Program-made: the position numbers and the translations under genes
Assembly (NCBI RefSeq): GCF_003710935.1
Contig: NZ_RHHS01000027.1
Location: forward strand, 1-64,000
Source of the DNA: Brevibacillus gelatini
GTDB lineage: Bacteria > Bacillota > Bacilli > Brevibacillales > Brevibacillaceae
Direction of reading: 5' to 3'
DNA: 64,000 bases
Part shown: in pieces, positions 42,291 to 53,513 of the stretch
How positions within the stretch are numbered: the stretch's first letter is position 1
Layout: each line of letters starts with the position of its first letter
Notes under the pieces: generated by a model
Database searches by the model: none
What the model saw: the letters and a program-made list of their open reading frames with translations, nothing else
What the model was told of the DNA's origin: nothing

Positions 42291-42962
42291 GTGCTCGACT
42301 CCACTCAAGATCGAAAGGTTTACGAAGGCATTCTCCTGCAACTTCACGAAATCATTCAGGAGCAAAACTTGCGGCCTGGTGACAAGCTCCCGTCAGAGAG
42401 AGAGCTCTCCGAGAAGTTGGGAGCAGGACGATCCTCTGTGCGCGAAGCTCTCCGCGCCCTGGAACTGCTCGGTCTCATCGAGACGCGCCGGGGGGAAGGC
42501 ACCTTCCTCAGGCATTATCGGCACAACCGTCTGATCGATATTCTTGGCTTTTTTATCCTACGGGATACAAAAACCAAGAAGGACTTGATCGAAATGCGCA
42601 AAATGCTGGAGATCGACGCTGTTCGCCTCGCCTGTAGACGGGCAACCGAGAAGCATTTTGAAGAGATGGAACGGATTCTCGCCATTGCCCAAGAGAGGGT
42701 TGATAGAGGCGAGGTTCCGACAGAGGAAGACTATCAGTTTCATCGCGTGATCTGCCGTTCCAGCCGCAATTCCATCCTGCACCGCATCTGGACGCCGTTG
42801 GTAGAGTACAGCAACAGCGTGCGGACGGAATCTCTGTCGCGGGAAGGCAGGGCGCGCATGGCGCTGGAAGAGCACCGCGGAATCATGGAGGCAATCCGCG
42901 CAGGCGATGTCAATGTCGCGGTTGAGAGAATGAGGCACCATCTGGAGAACAGCAAACTTTAG
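42291..42962 (+). CDS. GntR-family regulator, FCD (FadR) subfamily
   Basis: A 223-residue regulator with an N-terminal GntR winged HTH (LRPGDKLPSERELSEKLGAGRSSVREALRALELLGLI, residues about 27-65) and an all-helical FCD ligand domain (about 85-220) with metal-ligand type residues around HRVICRSS and EEHRGIMEAI. FCD proteins sense small carboxylates or acyl compounds. The GTG start follows AAGGAGGG. Position between malic enzyme and accDA, with a matching operator in front of malic enzyme, suggests a link to malate or fatty-acid supply. Confidence 0.92.
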   Translation: MLDSTQDRKVYEGILLQLHEIIQEQNLRPGDKLPSERELSEKLGAGRSSVREALRALELLGLIETRRGEGTFLRHYRHNRLIDILGFFILRDTKTKKDLIEMRKMLEIDAVRLACRRATEKHFEEMERILAIAQERVDRGEVPTEEDYQFHRVICRSSRNSILHRIWTPLVEYSNSVRTESLSREGRARMALEEHRGIMEAIRAGDVNVAVERMRHHLENSKL

Positions 42963-42975
42963 ATTTTTCTCCTAT

Positions 42976-43005
42976 TTGCGAGGGGCGCAGGCGCTGTGAT
43001 ATGAT
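42976..43005 (+). promoter_or_regulatory. sigma-A promoter before accDA
   Basis: TTGCGA (42976-42981), 18-bp spacer, and extended -10 TG-A-TATGAT (TATGAT at 43000-43005). It lies 40 bp before the small gene and accD. Confidence 0.6.
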
Positions 43006-43044
43006 GATGCAGACCTGTATTGGACGATGAAGGAGGAAGCCAGC

Positions 43045-43227
43045 ATGTGGACGGTCATCTACATCGCTCCTAGCGCTAAAATAGCAGAACGGATACAGCA
43101 ACGTTTGACAGATGAAGGGTTTTTGGTCAAGGTTCGCGAGGCGAAGGTCTCGAAGCAATACGAGATTCTCGTGCCGGAAGGCGAACTGAATGAGGTCCGG
43201 GATGTACTCGGCTCGATCCTTCACTGA
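43045..43227 (+). CDS. small hypothetical protein upstream of accD
   Basis: A 60-residue protein with a beta-alpha-beta pattern (MWTVIYIAPSAKIAERIQ...GFLVKVREA...YEILVPEGELNEVRDVL), like the DUF2007-type signal-transducing fold. Family identity is uncertain. ATG at 43045 follows AAGGAGG at ideal spacing. It starts the accDA transcript and ends 21 bp before accD. Confidence 0.75.
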   Translation: MWTVIYIAPSAKIAERIQQRLTDEGFLVKVREAKVSKQYEILVPEGELNEVRDVLGSILH

Positions 43228-43248
43228 TGAGAAAGGTAGGGTGTACCT

Positions 43249-44193
43249 GTGCTAAAAGATCTTTTTGGGAAAAAGCGCAAATTTGCCACGGTCCCTTCTG
43301 AAACACTGGCACGTGTCCCTGCTTCCACCAACGTTGGCAAGGAAGCGGGTACGAAGGAGAAGGAAGTCCCTGAGGGATTGATGAATAAATGCCCACACTG
43401 TGGGACGATCCACTACTCGAAGGATTTGGAAAAAAATTTGCGCGTATGCAAGGGCTGCCAGTACCATTACTCCATGTCCGCGCCGGAGCGGTTGCAATCC
43501 ATTTTGGATGACGGGGTTTTGACGGAGGAGTTTGACGCGAATCTGATTACCGCCAATCCGCTCGGGTTTCCAGGCTATCTGGAAAAGCTGGAGCAGGACA
43601 TGGCCAACACCAATCTGAACGAAGCGATCATCACCGGCGAGGGACTTCTGGGCGGCAACCGTATCGTGATCGGCGTCATGGATTCCCGCTTCCGCATGGC
43701 CAGCATGGGCTCGGTTGTCGGGGAAAAAATTACGCGTGCAATTGAGCAAGCGATCGAACGGCGACTGCCTTTCATCCTGTTCTCCGCATCCGGCGGGGCG
43801 CGCATGCAGGAAGGCGTACTGAGCCTGATGCAAATGGCAAAAACGAGCGCAGCCTTGTCCAGACTTGACCGCGAGCGTTTGCTGTTCATTTCGGTCATGA
43901 CGAATCCTACATACGGCGGCGTGTCGGCGAGCTTTTCTTCGCTTGGAGACTACAACATCGCAGAACCGGGTGCCATGATCGGCTTTGCGGGACGCCGCGT
44001 CATCGAGCAAACCATTCGCCAGGAGCTGCCAAAAGATTTCCAGACAGCGGAGTTTTTGCTGAAAAACGGTCAGCTCGACATGGTCGTGCACCGTAAAGAC
44101 ATGCGGCAAACGCTGTCCAAGCTGGTAGAGATGCACACGTCACGGGAAGGAGTGGAAGTATGGCAGGCGAACTCCCCTTTGAAAAGCCATTAG
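43249..44193 (+). CDS. accD: acetyl-CoA carboxylase carboxyltransferase subunit beta
   Basis: A 314-residue subunit of acetyl-CoA carboxylase, first step of fatty acid synthesis. The N-terminal zinc ribbon has two CxxC pairs (NKCPHCGT and VCKGCQYH). The carboxyltransferase core includes [20 protein letters not shown] and [15 protein letters not shown] start at 43249. Its end overlaps accA by 34 bp, so the two chains are coupled. Confidence 0.96.
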   Translation: MLKDLFGKKRKFATVPSETLARVPASTNVGKEAGTKEKEVPEGLMNKCPHCGTIHYSKDLEKNLRVCKGCQYHYSMSAPERLQSILDDGVLTEEFDANLITANPLGFPGYLEKLEQDMANTNLNEAIITGEGLLGGNRIVIGVMDSRFRMASMGSVVGEKITRAIEQAIERRLPFILFSASGGARMQEGVLSLMQMAKTSAALSRLDRERLLFISVMTNPTYGGVSASFSSLGDYNIAEPGAMIGFAGRRVIEQTIRQELPKDFQTAEFLLKNGQLDMVVHRKDMRQTLSKLVEMHTSREGVEVWQANSPLKSH

Positions 44194-45116
44194 TAGAGTT
44201 GCAAGACAAAATCAAGGAATTGCGCCGATTTACGGAAGAAAAAGGCATTGATTTTTCCGACGAAGTAAAGCGTCTGGAGCAAAAAGCGAAAGAGCTTTCT
44301 GAACAAATTTACGGCAACCTGACGCCATGGCAGCGCGTCCAACTGGCCCGTCACCCGGAACGACCAACGACTCTGGACTACATTCAACTTCTTTTTACCG
44401 ATTTTCTGGAAGTACACGGGGACAGGCTGTACGGGGACGACCATTCCATCGTGGGCGGGATCGCCAAGTTTGACGGGCGCCCGGTGACGGTTATCGGCCA
44501 TCAAAAAGGGAAAGACACGAAAGACAACATCAAGCGCAACTTCGGGATGGCGCATCCGGAAGGGTACCGCAAAGCATTGCGCATCATGCAGCAGGCCGAC
44601 AAATTCGGACGGCCGATCATCTGTTTCATCAATACGTCAGGAGCTTATCCGGGAAAAGCGGCAGAAGAACGCGGCCAGAGTGAAGCGATCGCTCGCAACC
44701 TGCGGGAGATGGCTACTTTTCGCGTGCCGATCATTTGCATCGTCATCGGCGAAGGCGGCAGTGGCGGCGCGCTGGCAATCAGCGTAGGCAACCGCATCTT
44801 TATGCTGGAGAATTCCTATTACTCCGTAATTGCGCCGGAGAGTGCGGCTGCGATCCTCTGGAGAGATTCCAGCCTGGGCATGCGCGCAGCGGAGACGATG
44901 AAAATTACGGCTCCCGATCTGCTCGAACTGGGCGTGATTGACGGGATCATCGAAGAGCCGTTTGGCGGAGCGCACCGCGACCTGATTGCACAGGCAGCTT
45001 CGGTCAAGGCAGTCATCTCCGAGCAACTGGAACAGTTGAGCCGTTTAAGCCCGGATGAACTGGTACAGGACAGATACGAGAAGTTCAAACGAATCGGCGA
45101 GTACGCCTCCCTGTAA
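44160..45116 (+). CDS. accA: acetyl-CoA carboxylase carboxyltransferase subunit alpha
   Basis: A 318-residue partner of AccD, with the biotin-carboxyl transfer region [19 protein letters not shown] and [19 protein letters not shown]. The start codon lies inside accD behind GGGAAGGAG. Overlap ensures equal output of both subunits. A terminator follows. Confidence 0.96.
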   Translation: MAGELPFEKPLVELQDKIKELRRFTEEKGIDFSDEVKRLEQKAKELSEQIYGNLTPWQRVQLARHPERPTTLDYIQLLFTDFLEVHGDRLYGDDHSIVGGIAKFDGRPVTVIGHQKGKDTKDNIKRNFGMAHPEGYRKALRIMQQADKFGRPIICFINTSGAYPGKAAEERGQSEAIARNLREMATFRVPIICIVIGEGGSGGALAISVGNRIFMLENSYYSVIAPESAAAILWRDSSLGMRAAETMKITAPDLLELGVIDGIIEEPFGGAHRDLIAQAASVKAVISEQLEQLSRLSPDELVQDRYEKFKRIGEYASL

Positions 45117-45138
45117 GTTGCAGGGGGCGTTTTTTGTC
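45107..45138 (+). terminator. terminator after accA
   Basis: GCCTCCCTG / CAGGGGGC stem with TAAGTTG loop and TTTTTTG tail. The 5' arm is inside the accA end. The next 200 bp, an AT-rich leader of pfkA, show no clear element. Confidence 0.8.
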
Positions 45139-45302
45139 TTTTTTCTGCATGGAAAATCTGCTACAATCGAGTTCGAATAAGCAAGTTATCAGAGCTTTCA
45201 AAAAGTATGGCACATTTCTGTTGTGTGTATAACAGATATACGAAATGGAGTAATACAGCATGTTTCATACAGGTTATGGTACATACTGTTTCCGTTTCAT
45301 GA

Positions 45303-46298
<996 letters not shown>

Positions 46299-46344
46299 CC
46301 GAGCAGCGCTGGAAGAGCAGTGTGATAGGGGAGGCGTAATTCCT

Positions 46345-48099
46345 ATGTTAAGGAAAGCAAAAATCGTGTGTACCATCGGACCGGCAAGCGAGTCTGTCGA
46401 GACGTTGAAAAAGCTGATACACGCGGGAATGAATGTGGCTCGTTTGAATTTTTCCCATGGGAGTCATGAAGAGCATGCGGCGAGAATCGCCAACATTCGT
46501 CGTGCATCCGAAGAGACGGGCAAGCCGGTAGCGATCCTGCTGGATACAAAAGGGCCGGAAATCCGCACAGGCACGCTCGCCGTCGATGCAGTCGAACTGG
46601 AGGAAGGCAAAACACTGATCCTGACGACAGAGGAAGTGGCCGGAACTGCCGAGCGCGTTTCCATTACGTACCCGGATTTGCCGCAAGACGTCCAGCCGGG
46701 CGACACAATCCTGATTGACGACGGCTTGATTGGGTTGACGGTTCAGGAAGTGCAGGGGAACGAGATCGTTTGCTTCATTAAAAACGGCGGGACGCTGAAA
46801 AGCAAAAAAGGCGTCAACGTACCTGGCGTCAAAATCAACCTGCCCGGCATTACGGAAAAAGATGCGCAGGACATCGAGTTCGGCATCCAGCAGCAGGTTG
46901 ATTTCATTGCGGCTTCTTTCGTCCGCAAGGCTTCTGACATTCTGGAAATTCGCCAAATTTTGGAGCGGCACAACGTACACATTGACATCATCGCCAAAAT
47001 TGAAAACCAGGAGGGCGTCGACAACGTCGATGAAATTCTCGCCGTAACAGACGGCCTCATGGTGGCACGCGGCGACCTGGGCGTGGAAATTCCGGCCGAA
47101 GAAGTGCCGCTCGTCCAGAAAAAGCTGATTAAAAAATGTAACGAGCTGGCCAAGCCTGTCATTACGGCTACGCAAATGCTCGATTCCATGCAGCGCAACC
47201 CGCGTCCGACCCGTGCCGAGGCAAGCGACGTTGCCAATGCGATTTTCGACGGCACTGATGCGATCATGCTGTCCGGCGAGACGGCTGCGGGCAAATATCC
47301 GGTGGAATCCGTGGAAACGATGGACCGCATTGCTGTAAGAGCGGAGCAAGAGCTGAACTACCGCGAGATTTTGTACGCACAGGCCCAGCTCAAGCAGGTG
47401 ACGATTACCGATGCGATCAGCCAGGCTGTCTCCAATGCAGCGTTGGATCTGGATGCTGCTGCGATCATTACCGCAACGGAAAGCGGTCATACGGCGCGCA
47501 TGGTGTCCAAATTCCGTCCGAAGGCGCCCATTGTCGCGGTTACTCCGCATGAGGCGGTCATCCGCCGCCTGGCGCTCGTAAACGGCGTCTATCCGGTCAA
47601 AGGCGTACTGGCGAACACGACCGATGAAATGCTGGAGATGTCTGTGCAGGAAGCGCTCGACGCCGGCTATGTGCGCCATGGCGATCTCGTGGTGATTACT
47701 GCGGGCGTGCCTGTGCGCGAAGTCGGGACAACCAACCTGATGAAAATTCACGTAATTGGCGATGTGTTGGCAAAAGGTCAAGGCATCGGCCGCAAAGTCG
47801 TGACAAGCCGGGTCGTGATTGCCCGTTCCGCAGAGGAAGCGCTGCAAAAAGTCGAGGAAGGCGCCATTCTGGTGACGATCGGAACGGATTCGGACATGAT
47901 CGAAGCTTTCAGCAAGGCTGGTGCCGTCATTTGCGAGGAAGGCGGGCTGACGTCGCACGCTGCCATCGTAGGCTTGAACCTGGGCGTGCCTGTGATCGTA
48001 GGCGTGCCGTTTGCCACAGACTTGCTGAAAGATGGGCAGGTTGTCACGGTAGACTCGGAGCGCGGACATATTTATTCGGGTCATGCGCGAGTTTTGTAA
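46345..48099 (+). CDS. pyk: pyruvate kinase with C-terminal PEP-utiliser-like domain
   Basis: A 584-residue pyruvate kinase. Barrel motifs: [48 protein letters not shown] and [12 protein letters not shown]. Residues about 475-584 form the extra C-terminal domain ([27 protein letters not shown]) seen in Bacillus-type enzymes. ATG at 46345 follows GGGGAGG. The start of the adjacent small gene may overlap its end. Confidence 0.95.
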   Translation: MLRKAKIVCTIGPASESVETLKKLIHAGMNVARLNFSHGSHEEHAARIANIRRASEETGKPVAILLDTKGPEIRTGTLAVDAVELEEGKTLILTTEEVAGTAERVSITYPDLPQDVQPGDTILIDDGLIGLTVQEVQGNEIVCFIKNGGTLKSKKGVNVPGVKINLPGITEKDAQDIEFGIQQQVDFIAASFVRKASDILEIRQILERHNVHIDIIAKIENQEGVDNVDEILAVTDGLMVARGDLGVEIPAEEVPLVQKKLIKKCNELAKPVITATQMLDSMQRNPRPTRAEASDVANAIFDGTDAIMLSGETAAGKYPVESVETMDRIAVRAEQELNYREILYAQAQLKQVTITDAISQAVSNAALDLDAAAIITATESGHTARMVSKFRPKAPIVAVTPHEAVIRRLALVNGVYPVKGVLANTTDEMLEMSVQEALDAGYVRHGDLVVITAGVPVREVGTTNLMKIHVIGDVLAKGQGIGRKVVTSRVVIARSAEEALQKVEEGAILVTIGTDSDMIEAFSKAGAVICEEGGLTSHAAIVGLNLGVPVIVGVPFATDLLKDGQVVTVDSERGHIYSGHARVL

Positions 48100-48103
48100 A
48101 CAT

Positions 48104-48298
48104 ATGCAGCAGTTGACAAATATCCTTTTCATCTTTTCTTCTGCGATCACCCTGATCTTTGCTGTCAGGGCAATCATTCAATATAAGGGCGCAGATGATA
48201 ATCGGAAGAAAACCATGATCCATGCGTTTCTCGTTTCCCTGGTGTTTACAGGCATTCTGATCGCATTCGTATCCATGATGATGATTGAATCGGCTTAG
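48104..48298 (+). CDS. small two-helix membrane protein
   Basis: About 64 residues with two hydrophobic helices (LTNILFIFSSAITLIFAVRAII and FLVSLVFTGILIAFVSMMMI) and a charged loop between. An ATG at 48083, overlapping pyk by 17 bp, is also possible; neither has a strong ribosome site, so the gene may depend on translational coupling with pyk. Family not recognised. A terminator follows. Confidence 0.6.
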   Translation: MQQLTNILFIFSSAITLIFAVRAIIQYKGADDNRKKTMIHAFLVSLVFTGILIAFVSMMMIESA

Positions 48299-48330
48299 GG
48301 TGGCAATTCGTCACCCCTTTTTTGTTGTCC
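48297..48330 (+). terminator. terminator of pfkA-pyk transcript
   Basis: GGGTGGC / GTCACCC stem with AATTC loop, followed by CCTTTTTTGTTG. Confidence 0.75.
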
Positions 48331-48561
48331 CGACTGGCAGCCAAAAATTTTTTGCTAACACCTTCCAGATAACGGTACTTTTTTGGTGATGCAAACCAAG
48401 GCAGAATCTGATAAAATCGATCAGGTGTTCGTCTTGATCGCCCGCAGCTTTTTACAGTTTGCCTGTGCTTTTTTCAGGAAAAAACGATCTCATCTGTCTT
48501 GCGAAAAGGCGAAAAACCACTCTCTTCGCGGGTTGACGATGTCAAGCACTTTTTTAGCAAA

Positions 48562-48609
48562 AACACAATATATAGTGTTGTCGAATTTTATTTCGCACAA
48601 TATATAGGT
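48562..48609. promoter_or_regulatory. pair of NrdR boxes overlapping nrdJ promoter
   Basis: ACACAATATATAGTGT (48562-48577) is a perfect NrdR box; GCACAATATATAGGTT (48594-48609) is a second. They are 32 bp apart, three helical turns, as in known NrdR-controlled promoters. A promoter TTGTCG-N17-TATATA (48577-48605) lies across them, so binding would block transcription. Confidence 0.85.
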
Positions 48610-48675
48610 TAAACTATTGAGTTTTTCTCGTAAAGATAGTTAACTAGAGAGGAAAGAATCGAAGGAGGAACATTC

Positions 48676-50937
48676 ATGCTGGCGACCGAAACTGTATCCC
48701 GCACCGTTTTTTTGAGGGATGAATTTTTAGCACAATATCCTGATTTTCCTGCTCATATGAATCCTCTGGGACAATTTGTTTACTACCGGACTTATTCTCG
48801 CTTTCTCCCGGAGAAAGGCAGACGGGAAACGTGGAAAGAGACATGCCGCCGCTCGGTGGATTACAATATGAAGCTTGCGTACCAACATATGAAAAAAATC
48901 GGCCTGCAGCCAAATGAACAGGCGATGGAGGCAGAAGCGGAAGGGCTGTTCGACAACATGTTCAACCTTCGCCAGTTTCTGTCCGGACGGACGCTGTGGG
49001 TAGGCGGCGCGGAGAACGGCGTTGCAGATTTGTACCCGCTGGCCAACTTCAACTGCTCGTTCTTGAACATCCGATCCTGGGACGATCTGGGTGATTTGTT
49101 CTACCTGTTGCTCGTAGGAACGGGCGTAGGCTTTAAATGCACGAAGGAAATGGCAGCCGGACTTGGGCCGATCCGCACCAACGTCACCCTGCTTTCTTCC
49201 GAGTACCGACCGCTTCCGAAGCACCAGCGTCTGGAACGTTCCGAGATGAATGTGCTCGACAACGGCTTTGCGAAAATTTACGTAGGGGACAGCAAGGAAG
49301 GCTGGGTAGAGTCGCTGCGCCTGTACCTGCAAATCCTCACCGATCCGGCCTACGAGCATATTCATACGGTCAAAATCTCCTACAACAGCGTGCGGCCAAA
49401 AGGCGAGCGGCTGAAACGCTTTGGCGGAACAGCAAGCGGACACGAGCCGCTGCGCGAAATGTTTGAAGGAATCGACAAGGTGCTGAAAAACCAGATCGAC
49501 CAGCATCTGGCACCAATCGAAAGCGACGAAAAAGGGTATGGCAAAATTCGCCCCGTACATATTCTCGACATCGGCAACCTCATCGGAGCAAACGTTGTGG
49601 TCGGGGGCGTACGCCGCACTGCGGAAATTTTCCTGTTTGACCAGGATGACTACGAGTGCATGCTGGCAAAATACGGCATCAACGGTTTCTGGACGGAGGA
49701 GCAGCTTGCTCACCACCGCCGCGTTGGAGAGCTTTTGGGAGAGCACAAGCCAGCCTGGTTTGACAGCATTCAAAAAGTGGGAGACGGACGCTTCGGCCTT
49801 GACCACCGCCGCATGTCCAACAACTCGATTGCGTTCACCAAGCAGCCGACGAGAGAGTTTTTGCACCTGGTCTTCACGCTGATGCAGTTGGAGGGCGAGC
49901 CGGGCTTTATCAACCTGGAAGAAGCGAATCGCCGCCGCCCGAATGCGGAAGGGCTCAACCCTTGTGCGGAAATTTTGCTCGATTCGTACGGCGTCTGCAA
50001 CCTGACGACAGTGAACCTGGTGCAGTTTGTCCGCGAGCGCGAGGACGGCTCCAAATATTTGGACCTGGACGGACTGCTGGACGCACAGCGCAAATCTGCC
50101 CGTGCAGGCTTGCGGATGACGCTCGTGACTTTGGAGTTGCCGCATTGGGATACGGTGCAGCAGCGCGACCGTCTGCTTGGAACGTCGCTGACAGGCGTGA
50201 AGGATGCGCTCGCTTCGCTTGGCTACACCGAAGAGCAGGAGCTGGAGTTGCTGCGTCAACTGGGCGAGGCTGCCCGCAGTGAAGCGGACCGCTACGCGTA
50301 TGAGCTGCGCGTGAACTCGCCGCTGCTCGTTACGACCGTCAAGCCGGAGGGAACATTGTCGCAGGTGGCTGGCGGCGTTTCCAGCGGCTTGCACTGGTCG
50401 CATTCGCCTTACTACATCCGCCGCATTCGGATCAACTCCCAGGACCCGCTGGCAAAAGCGGTACAAGCTCTCGGCTGGACCGTTCATCCCGAGGTGGGCA
50501 CACCGGGAGAAACGCATGAAGAGCGCATGGCAAACGCGCGGACGCTCGTGATCGACTTCCCGGTAGCGTCCGGTGCCAAAGAAACGAAAAACGAAGTGAG
50601 CGCAAGACGCCAGTTCGAGACGTACTTCCGCTTCCAAAAGGAGTACACCGAGCACAACTCTTCCAACACGATTACGGTTCGCAAGGAAGAATGGGACGAA
50701 GTGGAAGAAATCGTCTACGCCAACTGGGACAATTTTGTCGGCGTGTCCTTCCTGCAACTGGATGGCGGAAACTACCAGCTCGCGCCGTATGAAGAGTGCA
50801 CCAAAGAGCAATACGAGGCGCTGAAACAATCGATGAAGCCGTTCGACCCGGCGATTTTGCAGCAATTCGAAACGGGCGGCGACTCGGATCTGTCCACCGC
50901 AGAAGCTTGCGAGGGCGGAGCTTGCCCGATTCGTTAA
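48676..50937 (+). CDS. nrdJ: adenosylcobalamin-dependent ribonucleoside-triphosphate reductase (class II)
   Basis: A 753-residue monomeric class II enzyme of the Lactobacillus leichmannii type, reducing NTPs to dNTPs with vitamin B12 coenzyme. The active-site region [20 protein letters not shown], and the C-terminal cysteines in [10 protein letters not shown] that re-reduce the active site, are visible. [10 protein letters not shown] and MSNNSIAF are also characteristic. ATG at 48676 follows AAGGAGG. Control by NrdR and B12 supply is implied by the boxes upstream; no cobalamin riboswitch was seen. Confidence 0.95.
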   Translation: MLATETVSRTVFLRDEFLAQYPDFPAHMNPLGQFVYYRTYSRFLPEKGRRETWKETCRRSVDYNMKLAYQHMKKIGLQPNEQAMEAEAEGLFDNMFNLRQFLSGRTLWVGGAENGVADLYPLANFNCSFLNIRSWDDLGDLFYLLLVGTGVGFKCTKEMAAGLGPIRTNVTLLSSEYRPLPKHQRLERSEMNVLDNGFAKIYVGDSKEGWVESLRLYLQILTDPAYEHIHTVKISYNSVRPKGERLKRFGGTASGHEPLREMFEGIDKVLKNQIDQHLAPIESDEKGYGKIRPVHILDIGNLIGANVVVGGVRRTAEIFLFDQDDYECMLAKYGINGFWTEEQLAHHRRVGELLGEHKPAWFDSIQKVGDGRFGLDHRRMSNNSIAFTKQPTREFLHLVFTLMQLEGEPGFINLEEANRRRPNAEGLNPCAEILLDSYGVCNLTTVNLVQFVREREDGSKYLDLDGLLDAQRKSARAGLRMTLVTLELPHWDTVQQRDRLLGTSLTGVKDALASLGYTEEQELELLRQLGEAARSEADRYAYELRVNSPLLVTTVKPEGTLSQVAGGVSSGLHWSHSPYYIRRIRINSQDPLAKAVQALGWTVHPEVGTPGETHEERMANARTLVIDFPVASGAKETKNEVSARRQFETYFRFQKEYTEHNSSNTITVRKEEWDEVEEIVYANWDNFVGVSFLQLDGGNYQLAPYEECTKEQYEALKQSMKPFDPAILQQFETGGDSDLSTAEACEGGACPIR

Positions 50938-50964
50938 TCAAAGCGCGCCAGATAGAAAAAGAGA

Positions 50965-51009
50965 AGAGGGAGAGACAGTCACCACGCGTCTCTCCCTCTT
51001 TGTATTTTG
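50965..51009 (+). terminator. terminator after nrdJ
   Basis: Perfect 12-bp stem AGAGGGAGAGAC / GTCTCTCCCTCT, then TTGTATTTT. Confidence 0.88.
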
Positions 51010-51089
51010 CCAAAGTCTATTGTTCTTCCGGTCAGGCCGCAAGATCAGATTGTCTATGGTAAAATAAACGTATCGAGAAAGGGGCGATG

Positions 51090-51527
51090 ATGAGAGTGAG
51101 TCCGATTATTCATGCCCATCGGCTGCGTGTACGCTACGGCGAGACGGATCAGATGGGCGTGGTGTACCATACGAATTACTTGAACTGGTTTGAGGTGGGA
51201 CGAACCGAATTGATTCGCAATGCGGGGCTTACCTACCGCGAGCTGGAGGAAAGAGGCGTGCTATTGCCGGTTACGGACGCCGCGATCTCTTACAAAAAGC
51301 CGGCCCGCTACGACGATGTGGTGGAAATTCAGACGCGGGTCAAAGAGCTGAGCGCCGTTCGACTGGCGTTTGCTTACGATATTATCCGCGTGTCGGACCA
51401 GGAGCTGCTCGTGTCAGGCGAGACGATGCACGTGTTTACGAACGCAGAGCTGAAGCCGATTCGCCTGGCCAGAACAGAGCCGGAGGTTTACGCCTGGTTG
51501 GAGGCCCAGTATAAAGGAGGGGAGTAG
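51090..51527 (+). CDS. acyl-CoA thioesterase, YbgC/4HBT family
   Basis: A 145-residue hot-dog thioesterase. The signature RYGETDQMGVVYHTNYLNWFE contains the catalytic Asp and the 4HBT-type active-site His. Hydrolyses short acyl-CoAs in family members; the substrate is unknown. ATG at 51090 is 5 bases after AAAGGGG; 51087 is also possible. It is joined to fxsA by a 1-bp gap. Confidence 0.9.
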   Translation: MRVSPIIHAHRLRVRYGETDQMGVVYHTNYLNWFEVGRTELIRNAGLTYRELEERGVLLPVTDAAISYKKPARYDDVVEIQTRVKELSAVRLAFAYDIIRVSDQELLVSGETMHVFTNAELKPIRLARTEPEVYAWLEAQYKGGE

Positions 51528-51528
51528 C

Positions 51529-51924
51529 GTGCTGCGTTTTCTCATCATCCTGTTTGTCGTCGGATTTGGCCTGGAATTGTGGGGACTGATTACGGTCGGT
51601 TCGCTGATCGGCGGCTGGAACACGGTTTTTTTGGTCATCCTGACCGGACTGCTCGGGGCATGGCTGGCGAAGCAGCAAGGCGTCCAGGTGTTTCGCTTGC
51701 TGCAATTCCAGTTGGCGCGTGGACAGATGCCGACAGAGGCGATCATCGACGGCGTGCTGATCCTGATCGGCGGCATTTTGCTATTGTTGCCGGGCTTCGT
51801 CTCTGACGTGATCGGCCTGATTTTTCTCATTCCGTACACTCGCATGATTTTGCGCCACTTGCTGAAACAATGGCTGTGGTATTTGATCTCGTCGGGACGC
51901 ATCCGCTTCTTTTTCCGCAGATAA
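51529..51924 (+). CDS. fxsA: FxsA family membrane protein (YtzA)
   Basis: A 131-residue protein with three to four helices and the FxsA core (TGLLGAWLAKQQG...ILLLLPGFVSDVIGLIFLIP). In E. coli, FxsA affects phage exclusion; in Bacillus it is called YtzA. GTG start at 51529 follows AAAGGAGGGG at the end of the thioesterase gene. Neighbouring ytvI and pyk match the B. subtilis order. Confidence 0.9.
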   Translation: MLRFLIILFVVGFGLELWGLITVGSLIGGWNTVFLVILTGLLGAWLAKQQGVQVFRLLQFQLARGQMPTEAIIDGVLILIGGILLLLPGFVSDVIGLIFLIPYTRMILRHLLKQWLWYLISSGRIRFFFRR

Positions 51925-51939
51925 AAGAGCAGTTGGCAA

Positions 51940-52000
51940 AAAAAGAACCGCTTCGGGCAACGGCCTCCCTTCACACGGCCGGCCCGAAAGCGGTTCTTTT
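51940..52000. terminator. bidirectional terminator between fxsA and ytvI
   Basis: Long stem AAAAGAACCGCTTCGGGC with GCCCGAAAGCGGTTCTTTT, one bulge, flanked by A and T runs on both sides. Serves the convergent fxsA and ytvI genes. Confidence 0.85.
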
Positions 52001-52001
52001 G

Positions 52002-53132
52002 TCAGGTGCGTTTTCCGCGAATGTAGCTCCAGACGTCCACGAACACGTTGGCCTTGACCAGCGCGTTAATCAGCACGAGCGAAACAGGGCCGATAATCAG
52101 TCCCAAAAAACCGAACAACTGCAGGCCGACGAACAGCGCGACCAGTGTGAGCAGCGGGTCGAGACCGACGCTTTCCGCTACGACCTTTGGCTCGATGATC
52201 TGGCGGAAGATGAGGACGACAGCGTACAGGATGGACAGTCCGATGACCATCGTGTAGTTGCCCTTGAAAAACAGGTAGATGATCCAGGGCACGAAGACGG
52301 TCCCCGTTCCGAGATACGGCAAAAGATCGACCAGGCCGGTAATCAGCCCGATTGTAACGGCGTATTCGACGCGCATGATGAGGAGTCCGACGATCACGAT
52401 GGCGGCAGTCAGCGAGATGAGCGTCAGCTGTGCCTTGAGAAAGCCGAGCAAAGCGCCGCGCAGGTCGCGGAAAATCTGGTCCAGCCGATTGTTGACGCCG
52501 CTTGGCAAAAGTCTCCGGAAGCGCGCTTCCCAGAGGAAAAAGTCTTTGGAAATAAAGAATGCGCCCATGATGGAAATCACCGATACGGTAGCCATGTTCG
52601 GCAACGAGACGAGCACGTTTTTCAGGCCGTCCAGGAAGCTGAGAACCAGGTTTTGGCCGGCATGGGTGATGGAAGTGATGCCGCTGCCGACAGTGTTGCT
52701 GATTTTGTCCTTGTAGTTCGGATCAAGCTGGTCGTAAATCCATTGCACCTGGTTGTAAATGCCGAGCAAAAAGTCCTGCGAGATCGTCCGCTGCAAATAA
52801 TCGGACAGTTCCTGGGCAAAGCCCGGCAGACGTTTGGCCAGCTCACCGATCTCCACGACGGTTTCCGTGACGACCAATGTCACAAGCCCGATGGCAAACA
52901 GCATCAAAACGAGCAAGGCGAGCGTCACCGACAGCCAGCGCGGAATCTTGAACTTTTTCGTGATGTACGTGACAGGCTTGTGGATCAAGAGCGCAATGAG
53001 TAAAGCAATGATAAATGGGTAAAGTAATGGTGTTGCAAACTGAAACAGCCAAATTCCTACATACACAAGCAGGCAAACCCATAAAAAGCGAATGATTTGG
53101 AAGAGGCGCTCCACCCAGTTTTCCTGATTCAA
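52002..53132 (-). CDS. ytvI: YtvI/AI-2E family sporulation membrane protein
   Basis: About 376 residues with seven to eight helices: three at the N-terminus, a soluble middle and four or more at the C-terminus, with the family end LFGFLGLIIGPVSLVLI. It is the YtvI subgroup of AI-2E transporters, linked to sporulation in Bacillus; transported substrate unknown. The best start is a TTG at 53132, seven bases after AAAGGAG. The ATG at 53153 lies before this site and has none of its own. Confidence 0.88.
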   Translation of the reverse strand: MNQENWVERLFQIIRFLWVCLLVYVGIWLFQFATPLLYPFIIALLIALLIHKPVTYITKKFKIPRWLSVTLALLVLMLFAIGLVTLVVTETVVEIGELAKRLPGFAQELSDYLQRTISQDFLLGIYNQVQWIYDQLDPNYKDKISNTVGSGITSITHAGQNLVLSFLDGLKNVLVSLPNMATVSVISIMGAFFISKDFFLWEARFRRLLPSGVNNRLDQIFRDLRGALLGFLKAQLTLISLTAAIVIVGLLIMRVEYAVTIGLITGLVDLLPYLGTGTVFVPWIIYLFFKGNYTMVIGLSILYAVVLIFRQIIEPKVVAESVGLDPLLTLVALFVGLQLFGFLGLIIGPVSLVLINALVKANVFVDVWSYIRGKRT

Positions 53133-53269
53133 CAAATATCTCCTTTCTGCCATAAAACAGCGCGCAAATGCTTATGGAACTATTATGCAGCAAGCCGTAT
53201 AAATGGAGCAAGATCGCGAAAAAAACAAAACTGCGTTTCATCCTTTGAAACATTTTTTCGCCAATCTTA

Positions 53270-53298
53270 TTCACAAAATCGCTATAATCTTTTATAAT
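53270..53298 (+). promoter_or_regulatory. sigma-A promoter of citZ
   Basis: TTCACA (53270-53275), 17-bp spacer, TATAAT (53293-53298). It predicts a leader of about 210 nt before citZ. Confidence 0.65.
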
Positions 53299-53456
53299 TG
53301 GGTCGACTTATAGTGGATTCTTTTCTCCTGCCTCTCCCCCTTGGCATGCTCTGAGGATTTGCGTGGATCTATTCCCTGACAAAAGAGTGGTGGATGAAAG
53401 AAACCGCTACTATCAACTTCATATTTGCTGTGGATCAAGTCGTTTATCAGTCGCAA

Positions 53457-53479
53457 GGATAAGCGAGACTGGATAAGCG
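53457..53479 (+). repeat. direct repeat in citZ leader
   Basis: GGATAAGCG occurs at 53457-53465 and 53471-53479, 14 bp apart, about 35 bp before the gene. TTATC at 53443 forms a dyad with the first copy. CcpC-type sites (ATAA dyads) are known upstream of Bacillus citZ, but these do not fit the usual spacing closely. Confidence 0.4.
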
Positions 53480-53513
53480 CTACTACTTTGAGTGGAAAAG
53501 GAGAGGGAGTTCA

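Noticed and set aside
46348-48177. Long open frames opposite real genes (for example 609 aa opposite pyk, 712 aa opposite nrdJ, 563 aa opposite glmS)
   Set aside because: They are mirror frames of GC-rich coding DNA. Sequences are rich in His, Arg and Gln without family motifs, and known genes with ribosome sites occupy the other strand.
48331-48561. Cobalamin riboswitch before nrdJ
   Set aside because: No B12-box-like conserved sequence is visible; the NrdR boxes explain the control region.
53391-53410. cre (CcpA) site before citZ
   Set aside because: AGAAACCGCTACTA matches the cre pattern only loosely (two or more mismatches), so it is not listed.
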